Assembly: GCA_002413745.1 (NCBI GenBank)
Contig: DHXP01000062.1
Span: forward strand, 53,826-117,825
From: Flavobacterium sp. UBA5153
Lineage (GTDB): Bacteria; Bacteroidota; Bacteroidia; Flavobacteriales; Flavobacteriaceae
DNA length: 64,000 bases
Direction: 5' to 3'
Shown here: piece after piece, positions 44,936-52,373 of the stretch
How positions within the stretch are numbered: the stretch's first letter is position 1
Layout: each line of letters begins with the position of its first letter
Notes under the pieces: model-generated
The model's input: only the letters and a program-made list of their open reading frames with translations
Databases searched by the model: none
What the model was told of the DNA's origin: nothing
Translations under genes and position numbers: made by a program

Positions 44936-45165
44936 CTGCAACAGTTTTGGATGCGACCAATAAAAAAATGGACAGCTATTTAGGAACGGAACTCGATTTT
45001 ACTACAAGTTATGCGCTTCAAAAAGAGGTTACGGCCTCTGCGGGTTATTCACAAATGTTTGGAACAAATACGTTGGAAAGACTTAAAGGTGGAAATGCAA
45101 ACCATGACAACAATTGGGTTTGGGTAATGGTTTCGATTAATCCAAGATTGTTTGGTTTAAAATAA
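44932..45165 (+). pseudogene. C-terminal fragment of an alginate-export-type porin
   Basis: The plus strand reads LDATNKKMDSYLGTELDFTT, AGYSQMFGTNTLERLKGG and NNWVWVMVSINPRLF, which match the last two or three strands of the roughly 430-residue alginate export/porin family of Bacteroidota. The rest of the barrel is missing; the upstream sequence switches to unrelated DNA at about 44930. A terminator remains after it (45192-45228), as expected for the end of a real gene. It is most likely the leftover of a deleted outer-membrane gene that once stood next to the DUF438 gene. Confidence 0.75.
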
Positions 45166-45191
45166 AAACAAACAGTTTTAGTTCATTAAAC

Positions 45192-45228
45192 AAAGGACTT
45201 TGTTATCGAGAGGTAACAAGGTCTTTTT
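45192..45228 (+). terminator. Terminator after the porin remnant
   Basis: AAAGGACTTTGTTA and TAACAAGGTCTTTTTT pair with one bulge around a 7-base loop, followed by a T-run. Confidence 0.75.
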
Positions 45229-45354
45229 TGTTTCAAAAAAAATAGCATTTTTAATATTTTTGACACAATTGAAGATAATTGGGTTTATTCATTAATTCAA
45301 GATTGGTAAATCGTTTTTGAATTGTATTTTTGATGTAAATTAAATAGTAAGCAC

Positions 45355-46524
45355 ATGGTTTCAGTCCAAGAAGCATTTTCCATACTTAAAAGTAATTTGC
45401 CCCCATTGCGAGAAATAGAATATTCCCTTTCGCAAGTCAAAAAGCATATTTTATCACAAACAGTCTATTCCTCCATAAATATGCCGCCGTTTAGGCAATC
45501 AGCCATGGATGGTTTTGCAATTTGCCGCCACGATTCATTGGAATATTCTATCATTGGAGAAATAAAAGCGGGAGATTCCCATCAAGTTAGCCTGCAACCG
45601 GGCCAAGCCATAAAAATATTCACGGGGGCAGCTATTCCGGATTCGGCACAAGCGGTTATACAAATCGAAAAAGTTTCTGTAAAAGATGCGCAATTGTTTC
45701 TTCAGGAGCAACCCAAACAGGAAACCAATGTAAGAGCCATTGGAGAACAAATTTCTAAAGGGGGACTTGCGCTTGAAAAAGGAACCATGCTTAATGCGGC
45801 GGCCATTGGTTTTTTGGCGGGTCTTGGTTTTACATCGGTGATGGTATATAAGAAACCAACAATTGGTATTGTGGTTACTGGAAATGAATTGGTAAAACCT
45901 GGCATCCCTTTAGATTATGGAAAAGTGTACGAAAGCAACGCCATCATGCTAGAATTGGCTTTGAAAGAGGCGTATTTCGATGAGGTTAGTTTATATGAAG
46001 TAAATGATGATTTTGAAAACACCAAAAATAAGCTGGACGAAGCGATTTCAGCTAATGATGTTGTTTTGGTTTCTGGCGGAATATCGGTAGGGGATTATGA
46101 TTTTGTGGCGCGCGCTTTAAAGGAACTCGAAGTCGAAACGCTTTTTTATAAAGTAAATCAAAAACCAGGGAAACCTTTATTCGTAGGAAAACAAAAAGAC
46201 AAAATGATTTTTGCTTTACCCGGAAATCCGGCAGCTTGCTTGACCTGTTTTTACGTGTATGTATTGCCAACAGTATCGATACTTTCCGGGAATGCAATAA
46301 CCTACAATCAAACCGTGCTCAAGTCTCTGAGCGAAAATTTCACTGTCAATAACACCCGTTGCCAGTTTTTGAAGGCAAGTGTTATGGGTGATACTGTAAC
46401 TGTTTTATCGCATCAAAATTCTTCGATGCTCAATTCTTTTTCTTTGTCAAATGGGCTTTTGTATATCGAAAATGGCACCTACGAATTAGAAAAAGGGACA
46501 CAAGTTGAAGTTTATCTTTTGTAG
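45355..46524 (+). CDS. moeA: Molybdopterin molybdenumtransferase
   Basis: This 389-residue enzyme inserts molybdate into adenylated molybdopterin. Conserved blocks are NMPPFRQSAMDGFA, IFTGAAIPDSAQAVIQIE, GIVVTGNELVKPG, VLVSGGISVGDYDFV and FALPGNPAACLTCF. It is the first gene of an eight-gene molybdenum-cofactor operon on the plus strand. The region between it and the ModE-type gene holds a ModE-like palindrome. Confidence 0.96.
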   Translation: MVSVQEAFSILKSNLPPLREIEYSLSQVKKHILSQTVYSSINMPPFRQSAMDGFAICRHDSLEYSIIGEIKAGDSHQVSLQPGQAIKIFTGAAIPDSAQAVIQIEKVSVKDAQLFLQEQPKQETNVRAIGEQISKGGLALEKGTMLNAAAIGFLAGLGFTSVMVYKKPTIGIVVTGNELVKPGIPLDYGKVYESNAIMLELALKEAYFDEVSLYEVNDDFENTKNKLDEAISANDVVLVSGGISVGDYDFVARALKELEVETLFYKVNQKPGKPLFVGKQKDKMIFALPGNPAACLTCFYVYVLPTVSILSGNAITYNQTVLKSLSENFTVNNTRCQFLKASVMGDTVTVLSHQNSSMLNSFSLSNGLLYIENGTYELEKGTQVEVYLL

Positions 46525-46536
46525 AAAATATTTTTT

Positions 46537-46560
46537 CGTTATATTTACCGAAGTATAACG
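46537..46560 (+). promoter_or_regulatory. ModE-like palindrome
   Basis: CGTTATAT-N8-GTATAACG closely matches the known Escherichia coli ModE box (CGCTATATA-N6/7-TATATAACG). It lies 12 bases after the moeA stop and 14 bases before the start of the ModE-type gene, so it probably controls that gene and those downstream according to molybdate. Confidence 0.7.
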
Positions 46561-46574
46561 TAAATGAAATTTCT

Positions 46575-46904
46575 TTGAAAATAAAAAGCAAAATTTGGAT
46601 CGAAACTGACGAAGGAATTCTTATTAGCGAAGGACGTGTCCAATTATTAAAATTAATTGATGAAACCGGTTCGCTCAATAAGGCGGCCAAAGCAATGAAT
46701 ATATCCTATCAAAAGGCATGGCGATTAGTGGATGCGTCCAATAAAGCGGCAAGCAGTCCATTGATAGCAACACAAGTGGGAGGAAGCAAAGGAGGCGGAA
46801 CGATGTTGACGCCTTATGGTAAATCTCTCATAGAATCTTTTGAAATAATAAATGCCGCTTGCTGGCAATTTCTGGACGAACAAATCAAAAAACATTCATT
46901 ATGA
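46575..46904 (+). CDS. Single-domain ModE-type transcriptional regulator
   Basis: This 109-residue protein is a LysR/ModE N-terminal winged helix: GILISEGRVQLLKLIDETGS, LNKAAKAMNISYQKAWRLVD, GGSKGGGTMLTPYGK. It lacks the C-terminal MOP (molybdate-binding) domain of full ModE, so it may sense molybdate by another partner or bind constitutively. The start is TTG; the ATG at 46564 is out of frame with an early stop. A ModE-like palindrome lies immediately upstream. It overlaps the next gene by 4 bases. Confidence 0.88.
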   Translation: MKIKSKIWIETDEGILISEGRVQLLKLIDETGSLNKAAKAMNISYQKAWRLVDASNKAASSPLIATQVGGSKGGGTMLTPYGKSLIESFEIINAACWQFLDEQIKKHSL

Positions 46905-47650
46905 CAGCAATAGATTTATTGGATATGCCCTTGTTGCTTCTTTTGTTGCCCATCGTTGCTTTTTTGTATGCCAGTGTGGGACATGGGGGAGCCAGTGGTT
47001 ATTTGGCTTTGATGAGCGCTTTTTCTCTCCCGTTGACATTTATGAAACCGACCGCTCTGGTGCTTAATATATTGGTTTCCGGGATTTCTTTTTATTTTTA
47101 TTACAGAGAAAAAAAATTCAAATGGAATTTGTTTTATCCTTTTGCCATAAGCTCCATTCCCTTTTCATTTGTAGGCGGCTATTTGAAGATTGACGCTTTT
47201 TATTATAAAATCATTTTGGCTACCGTATTGGTTTTTGCAGTGATGCGATTATTAGGATTTTTCGGTAAAGAAAGAAACACAATCAAAGATATCAATCTTC
47301 CATTGGCATTGGCGTTTGGAGCTTTAATCGGGTTCCTGTCCGGTTTGTTGGGCATTGGCGGAGGCATTATTTTGAGTCCGGTTTTACTGTTATTTGGTTG
47401 GGCAACCATGAAACAAACGGCGGCGGTGTCGGCTTTGTTTATTTTGGTTAATTCAATATCGGGACTTTTTGGTTTTGTTTCCCAGGGAGGAACCTTGCCA
47501 GCCTCTTCTTCTGTTTTGATAGGAGTTGTTTTTATAGGTGGATTATTTGGAGCTTATTACGGAAGTACAAAATTCGATTCCAAGGCATTGCGGTATGTTT
47601 TGTCAGTGGTCATCGGAATTGCAATACTTAAATTATACACAACGGCATGA
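46901..47650 (+). CDS. TauE/SafE family membrane transporter
   Basis: This 249-residue protein has about eight membrane helices with the family repeats YASVGHGGASGYLALMSAF and GFLSGLLGIGGGIILSPVLL. TauE/SafE proteins export or import sulfite, sulfoacetate and related anions. Its location between the ModE-type gene and mobA, with overlaps on both sides (4 bases with each), suggests an anion linked to molybdenum cofactor (molybdate, tungstate or a sulfur species), but the substrate is not readable from the sequence. Confidence 0.9.
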   Translation: MTAIDLLDMPLLLLLLPIVAFLYASVGHGGASGYLALMSAFSLPLTFMKPTALVLNILVSGISFYFYYREKKFKWNLFYPFAISSIPFSFVGGYLKIDAFYYKIILATVLVFAVMRLLGFFGKERNTIKDINLPLALAFGALIGFLSGLLGIGGGIILSPVLLLFGWATMKQTAAVSALFILVNSISGLFGFVSQGGTLPASSSVLIGVVFIGGLFGAYYGSTKFDSKALRYVLSVVIGIAILKLYTTA

Positions 47651-48216
47651 AAAATGAAATAACAGCATTTATTTTGGCAGGAGGTAAAAGTCAGCGCATG
47701 GGAACCGATAAAGGTATGTTGCCATTCAACGGAAAGTCATTTGTAAACCATATTTGCGAGGCGTTAAAGCCCGTAGTCGGTAATAATATTGTGATTGTTT
47801 CATCGAATGCGGCCTATGATTTTTTGGGATATACCCGCATTGAAGATATAGTATCCGACAAAGGGCCTGTGGGCGGAATTTACACCGCTCTAAAACAGTC
47901 TAAAACAAAATTAAATATTATCCTCAGCGTAGATGTGCCAATGATTTCAGCGGAATTGTTGCTTTGGATGCTAAAAAATCACGGGGATTCTTTTTTGATG
48001 ACACAAGTTCAGGTAAAAGACAAGGCAAGTCCGCTTATTGCGATATATGACCGTGCTATTAAAACCGTTTTCGAAGAACATTTGGCAAGCAACCAATTGA
48101 AATTACGTCAGCTTATTGACGATGTGAATCATCAAACACTTACCGTTCCGGAAAAATGGAGCCGTCAAGTGAAAAATATCAATACGCAAGAAGAATATCA
48201 AAATTTAGTATCATGA
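47647..48216 (+). CDS. mobA: Molybdenum cofactor guanylyltransferase
   Basis: This 189-residue enzyme has the nucleotidyltransferase start ILAGGKSQRMGTDKG and later SVDVPMISAELL and ASPLIAIYDR. It adds GMP to molybdopterin to form MGD, the form used by NasA/NapA-type enzymes. That agrees with the Mo subunit encoded at 56591-58807. It overlaps both neighbours by 4 bases. Confidence 0.93.
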   Translation: MKNEITAFILAGGKSQRMGTDKGMLPFNGKSFVNHICEALKPVVGNNIVIVSSNAAYDFLGYTRIEDIVSDKGPVGGIYTALKQSKTKLNIILSVDVPMISAELLLWMLKNHGDSFLMTQVQVKDKASPLIAIYDRAIKTVFEEHLASNQLKLRQLIDDVNHQTLTVPEKWSRQVKNINTQEEYQNLVS

Positions 48217-48455
48217 CCATAACTATAAAATATTTTGGTTCACTGGTGGATATAACCAAAAAAAAGGAAGAGCAAATAGTTTTGGAAAATGACAAAATAT
48301 CCGTTGCTTTTTTGAAATCAAAGATTGAAGTTGCTTATGAAGGCATGCAAAATGTCACCTATTCCATAGCTGTAAATCAATCATTGAGTGGGTTGGATGT
48401 TACTATTATGAATCAAGATGAAATTGCTTTTCTGCCTCCTTTTGCCGGAGGATAA
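48213..48455 (+). CDS. moaD: Molybdopterin synthase small subunit
   Basis: This 80-residue protein is a ubiquitin-like sulfur carrier: TIKYFGSLVDITKKKEEQ at the start and the essential C-terminal FLPPFAGG. The final Gly is thiocarboxylated and donates sulfur to precursor Z with MoaE. The ATG at 48213 overlaps mobA by 4 bases. Confidence 0.93.
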   Translation: MTITIKYFGSLVDITKKKEEQIVLENDKISVAFLKSKIEVAYEGMQNVTYSIAVNQSLSGLDVTIMNQDEIAFLPPFAGG

Positions 48456-48459
48456 AAAA

Positions 48460-49554
48460 ATGAAAAATATGGAAAAGGAAAATGCAACACGTTATGCCCG
48501 ACAAATAGCTCTCCCGGAAATAGGGGATGCGGGTCAGCAAAAATTACAAAACGCTCGGGTTTTGGTAATTGGTGCCGGTGGTTTGGGCTGTCCGGTTTTG
48601 CAAAATATGGCGGCAACGGGTGTTGGTTTTATAGGTATTGTAGATGGTGATGTGGTGGAGGAAACCAATTTACACCGTCAGCTGCTTTATACCCTAAAAG
48701 ATTGTGGAAATAACAAAGCGGCAGTAGCGGCCAAAGCGATTTTGGCACTCAATCCAGATGTAGTTGTCACAGTGTTTTCTGAATATTTTAATCAGCAAAA
48801 TGCTTTTGAAATTGTTCAAGATTACCAAATTATTGTGGATTGTACCGATACGATTGCTGTCCGATATTTAATTAATGATGTGGCTGTTGCCAAAAAGATT
48901 CCGGTAGTTTATGCCTCGATATATAAATTTGAAGGACAAGTTTCTGTGTTTAACTATAAAAATGGCTCCAGTTATCGTTGTTTGTTTCCAGAAACAGAAA
49001 GTTTGAGCGCGGTTCCCAATTGCGTTATTTCGGGTGTTTTGGGTGTTTTGCCCAATACGCTCGGATTGTTTCAGGCAACAGAAGTACTCAAAATTATTCT
49101 TGAAATTGGAGATGTATTGTCGGGAAAATTATTGCTCTACGATGCATTACGGTATCAAACACAAATAATAAATTTTCAGAAAAATCCAAAGGAGATAGAA
49201 AAAGGCCTCGTCAACGGATTATCCATATTGAAGCAGAATGCTACAAAACCAGAGGAGAATTTATCACAAGAAGCCTTTTTTGAAAAAGGCAACCAGTCTG
49301 ATTGTTTGATTATTGATGTTAGAGAAATTCACGAAGAGCCGAAATGGTATGGCTCGAACGTCGTAAATGTGCCGTTGACCGCATTGGAAAATTATACGAA
49401 ACAACTCCATAAAAACCAACAAATTGTGTTGTTTTGTCAAACGGGACAGCGGAGCCAATCGGCTTTAAACTATTTCAAAAGAGAAGGATTTACCCAGATT
49501 TTTCACCTCGAAAAAGGTATTCAATCTATTGAAGGACATTTTATAAATAATTAA
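48460..49554 (+). CDS. moeB: MoeB/HesA adenylyltransferase with C-terminal rhodanese
   Basis: This 364-residue protein has an E1-like domain (RYARQIALPEIG, VLVIGAGGLGCPVLQNMA, ETNLHRQLLY, DCTDTIAVRYLIND) and a rhodanese domain (about 265-364; LIIDVREI, FCQTGQRSQSAL with the active Cys). It adenylates and reloads MoaD. The usual CxxC pairs of the MoeB zinc site are mostly gone: SYRCLF keeps only the second Cys of the first pair, and the second pair is not seen. The start at 48460 follows moaD by 4 bases. Confidence 0.93.
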   Translation: MKNMEKENATRYARQIALPEIGDAGQQKLQNARVLVIGAGGLGCPVLQNMAATGVGFIGIVDGDVVEETNLHRQLLYTLKDCGNNKAAVAAKAILALNPDVVVTVFSEYFNQQNAFEIVQDYQIIVDCTDTIAVRYLINDVAVAKKIPVVYASIYKFEGQVSVFNYKNGSSYRCLFPETESLSAVPNCVISGVLGVLPNTLGLFQATEVLKIILEIGDVLSGKLLLYDALRYQTQIINFQKNPKEIEKGLVNGLSILKQNATKPEENLSQEAFFEKGNQSDCLIIDVREIHEEPKWYGSNVVNVPLTALENYTKQLHKNQQIVLFCQTGQRSQSALNYFKREGFTQIFHLEKGIQSIEGHFINN

Positions 49555-49574
49555 ACGCAATATCCATACAAAAT

Positions 49575-50021
49575 ATGCCAACTCCCAAACCCAAAAAAAG
49601 TTCCTTTATTCAAGGGGCAATAGCAGCGGATTTCATAGGAAACTCCATAGCCAAACACCAAAGTAAAACCACTATCGGAGCACATAATATATTTTTGGGT
49701 CAGGTTCGTGCCGATGTCATCGAAGGAAAACCAGTGACCGCGATAGAATATACGGCTTATGAAGAAATGGCAGAACAAAGTTTATACGAAATTCGGGAAG
49801 CTGCTTTTGCAAAATATGAGCTATCGTGTTTGCATATTTATCACAGCGTTGGGTTGGTAAAAACAGGCGAAATCTGTCTGTTTGTTTTTGTATCGGCGCC
49901 ACGCAGAAAATCGGTGTACGAAGCTTTGCAGTTTTTGGTAGAAGAAATAAAAGAAAAAGCCCCCATTTTTGGAAAAGAATTGTTTGAAGACGAATCCTAT
50001 ACTTGGAAAAAAAACACATAA
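49575..50021 (+). CDS. moaE: Molybdopterin synthase large subunit
   Basis: This 148-residue protein has the MoaE marks GAHNIFLGQVRAD, IEYTAYEEMAE, HSVGLVKTGEICLFVFVSA and the C-terminal KAPIFGKELFEDESYTW. With MoaD it converts precursor Z to molybdopterin. Spacing to its neighbours is 20 bases upstream and 1 base to the moaCB start. Confidence 0.95.
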   Translation: MPTPKPKKSSFIQGAIAADFIGNSIAKHQSKTTIGAHNIFLGQVRADVIEGKPVTAIEYTAYEEMAEQSLYEIREAAFAKYELSCLHIYHSVGLVKTGEICLFVFVSAPRRKSVYEALQFLVEEIKEKAPIFGKELFEDESYTWKKNT

Positions 50022-50022
50022 A

Positions 50023-50937
50023 ATGGTAGACATCACGCACAAAATCATCACACAACGCACAGCCACGGCCCAAGCTATTGTAAAAGTGGGCTCGCCAGAA
50101 ACGATGGAGGCCATTCGAAATAAAACCGTCCCAAAAGGGGATGTGTTGGAAGTCTCCAGAACTGCCGGTTTATTTGCCGTAAAAAACACCTCAAATGCTA
50201 TTCCGGATTGTCATCCGATGCCAATAGAATATACCGGAATCCAGTTTGAATGTTTGGAGGAGGAAGTTCGAATCGAAGTTACCGTAAAAGCAATTTACAG
50301 GACGGGTGTTGAGGTCGAGGCCATGCATGGCGCATCCATAGTGGCATTGACGATGTACGATATGCTGAAACCAATTGACAAGAAGGTGGAAATATCAAAC
50401 ATAAAGTTACTCCATAAAAAAGGAGGAAAATCAGATTATGGGAACAAAGAAGTCCAAGACCTTTTGGTGGCTGTAATGGTGTGTTCGGACAGTGTTTCCA
50501 GCGGAAAAAAAGAAGATAGAGCGGGAAAAGTGATCTCGGATAAAATCAATAATTTAGGGTTAAGCGTTTCGAATTATATCATTATTCCGGACGAGGTAAC
50601 AGCTATTCAGAACACAATAAATAAGTTGTGTGCCCAAAAAATAGATTTGCTCATCATTACTGGCGGAACCGGATTGTCAAATCGAGACGTAACTCCCGAA
50701 GCGGTAATTCCGCTGTTAGACCGTCGTATTCCGGGTATCGAAGAAGCCATTCGTTCTTATGGGCAAGATAGAACGCCTTATGCCATGTTGTCCAGAAGCG
50801 TGATTGGTTTCAAAGGAAATACGTTGATTATGGCCTTGCCGGGTTCTACCGCAGGAGCAAGCGAATCTATGGATGCTGTTTTTCCATCGATATTGCATTT
50901 ATTTAAAATTTTAAATGGATTCAACCATGGAAAATAA
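50023..50937 (+). CDS. moaCB: Bifunctional MoaC-MoaB fusion
   Basis: This 304-residue protein joins two activities. Residues 1 to about 150 are MoaC (cyclic pyranopterin phosphate synthase: MVDITHK, PDCHPMPIEYT, VEVEAMHGASIVALTMYDM). Residues from about 152 are MoaB/MogA (molybdopterin adenylyltransferase: MVCSDSVSSGKKEDRAG, ITGGTGLSNRDVTPEA, ALPGSTAGA). The ATG at 50023 gives the canonical MoaC N-terminus. It slightly overlaps moaA. Confidence 0.95.
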   Translation: MVDITHKIITQRTATAQAIVKVGSPETMEAIRNKTVPKGDVLEVSRTAGLFAVKNTSNAIPDCHPMPIEYTGIQFECLEEEVRIEVTVKAIYRTGVEVEAMHGASIVALTMYDMLKPIDKKVEISNIKLLHKKGGKSDYGNKEVQDLLVAVMVCSDSVSSGKKEDRAGKVISDKINNLGLSVSNYIIIPDEVTAIQNTINKLCAQKIDLLIITGGTGLSNRDVTPEAVIPLLDRRIPGIEEAIRSYGQDRTPYAMLSRSVIGFKGNTLIMALPGSTAGASESMDAVFPSILHLFKILNGFNHGK

Positions 50938-51934
50938 CACCATTCTTTTGCAGGATTCTCACGGAAGAGGGCATGATTATTTGCGCATTTCCATTACAGA
51001 ACATTGTAATTTGAGATGTACCTATTGTATGCCGGCAGAAGGAATTGCCTTGACTCCAAGAGCCCATTTAATGACGGCAGATGAAATTGTTACCATAGCA
51101 AAAACTTTTGTAAACCTGGGTGTAACAAAAATCAGGTTAACGGGCGGAGAGCCTTTGGTCAGAAAAGATGCTGCAGCCATTATCTCTCGACTTGGAAAAC
51201 TGGGAGTGGAACTCAGCCTGACCACCAACGGGATTTTGGTGCATGACTTTATCGACACGTTCAAAGAAGCCGGGATAACCACGTTAAACATGAGTATCGA
51301 TAGTTTGCAAAAAGACAAATTCAATCAAATTACCCGTAGAAATTATTTTGATAAATTATGGGAAAATATCGAGTTGCTTCACGTCAATGGGTTTCAGGTG
51401 AAGTTGAATGTTGTGGTTATAAAAGGTTTTAATGACAATGAAATAATAGATTTTATTGAACTGACAAAAGAACGGGACATTCAGGTTCGATTTATAGAAT
51501 TCATGCCTTTTGACGGCAATCAATGGAATAAGTCTAAGCTCGTGAGTTATGCTGAAATTATGACGCAGGCAACAGCTTTTCATTCTTCTCAAAAAGTTGT
51601 CCGATTGCAAGACAGATCCAATGATACGGCCAAAAATCATAAAATAGAATCTTACAAGGGGAGTTTTTCGGTCATCAGTTCGGTAACCAACCCATTTTGT
51701 AGTACATGTAACCGCATTCGATTAACCGCTGATGGCAAATTGAAAAACTGTCTGTTTTCGAATTCAGAAACATCGTTACTTCAAACCTTGCGGGCAGGGG
51801 AATCCATAGAACCCCTCATTTTTCAAAATATGAAATCCAAACACGCCATGAGAGGCGGTATGGACGATGATGCTAAATTTCAAAATCCAAAATTGTTTTC
51901 CCAAAACCGCAGCATGATCAAAATTGGCGGTTGA
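50927..51934 (+). CDS. moaA: GTP 3',8-cyclase
   Basis: This 335-residue radical SAM enzyme makes the first molybdopterin intermediate from GTP. It has the N-terminal cluster motif CNLRCTYC, TGGEPLVRKD, LTTNG, and the C-terminal second cluster (FCSTCNRIR, KNCLF), ending in the functional GG. Start is uncertain between ATG 50915 and ATG 50927; both overlap moaCB. It is the last gene of the operon. Confidence 0.95.
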   Translation: MENNTILLQDSHGRGHDYLRISITEHCNLRCTYCMPAEGIALTPRAHLMTADEIVTIAKTFVNLGVTKIRLTGGEPLVRKDAAAIISRLGKLGVELSLTTNGILVHDFIDTFKEAGITTLNMSIDSLQKDKFNQITRRNYFDKLWENIELLHVNGFQVKLNVVVIKGFNDNEIIDFIELTKERDIQVRFIEFMPFDGNQWNKSKLVSYAEIMTQATAFHSSQKVVRLQDRSNDTAKNHKIESYKGSFSVISSVTNPFCSTCNRIRLTADGKLKNCLFSNSETSLLQTLRAGESIEPLIFQNMKSKHAMRGGMDDDAKFQNPKLFSQNRSMIKIGG

Positions 51935-52373
51935 TGTTTTATTAAAGCAGCTTGGGAATGGTTTTTTATAAATCATTTCTGAGAACTAATTTTTTTACAA
52001 ATTATGGCTAATCGATATACCACTTTTTTGAATTAGCCATTTCAAGGACACTACTCCCCTAAAAAGAACTTCCCATTGAGTTTTTAACTTTCATGCTAAA
52101 ATTCAGTAACCCTAAAAGGTCTTCTACCCTCTTCAAACTTAAACTTTTCGATTACTTGCGCTTGAATTATTTTAATTTGTAAAAAATAAATAAATTACTA
52201 TACTCACTCTTCATATTGTCTTGGTTTATTGCTTTATTTCGGATTTATGGACATCAATCACAAAAAAATCACAATAGTATTCAAAATAAATTTACTGTCA
52301 TTTACCTGATATATATCATATTATAAAAAAGACTCGCGTTTTAACTTTGCACCATTAATAAAATCAATATTTT
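51935..52373. other. Intergenic region upstream of narK
   Basis: This 439-base AT-rich region has no gene. It carries the operator at 52305-52320 and the -7 element TAACTTTG at 52342-52349 of the nitrate cluster. I see no clear terminator for the Moco operon. Confidence 0.6.
52305..52320 (+). promoter_or_regulatory. Crp/Fnr-type operator of the nitrate cluster
   Basis: CCTGATATATATCATA contains the 12-base palindrome TGATATATATCA with TGA-N6-TCA spacing. A perfect TAnnTTTG -7 element, TAACTTTG, begins 29.5 bases from the centre (52342-52349). The narK start is 54 bases downstream. Confidence 0.7.

Noticed and set aside
49717-50189. Overlapping minus-strand frames inside moaE/moaCB
   Set aside because: Antisense shadows of two well-supported Moco genes.
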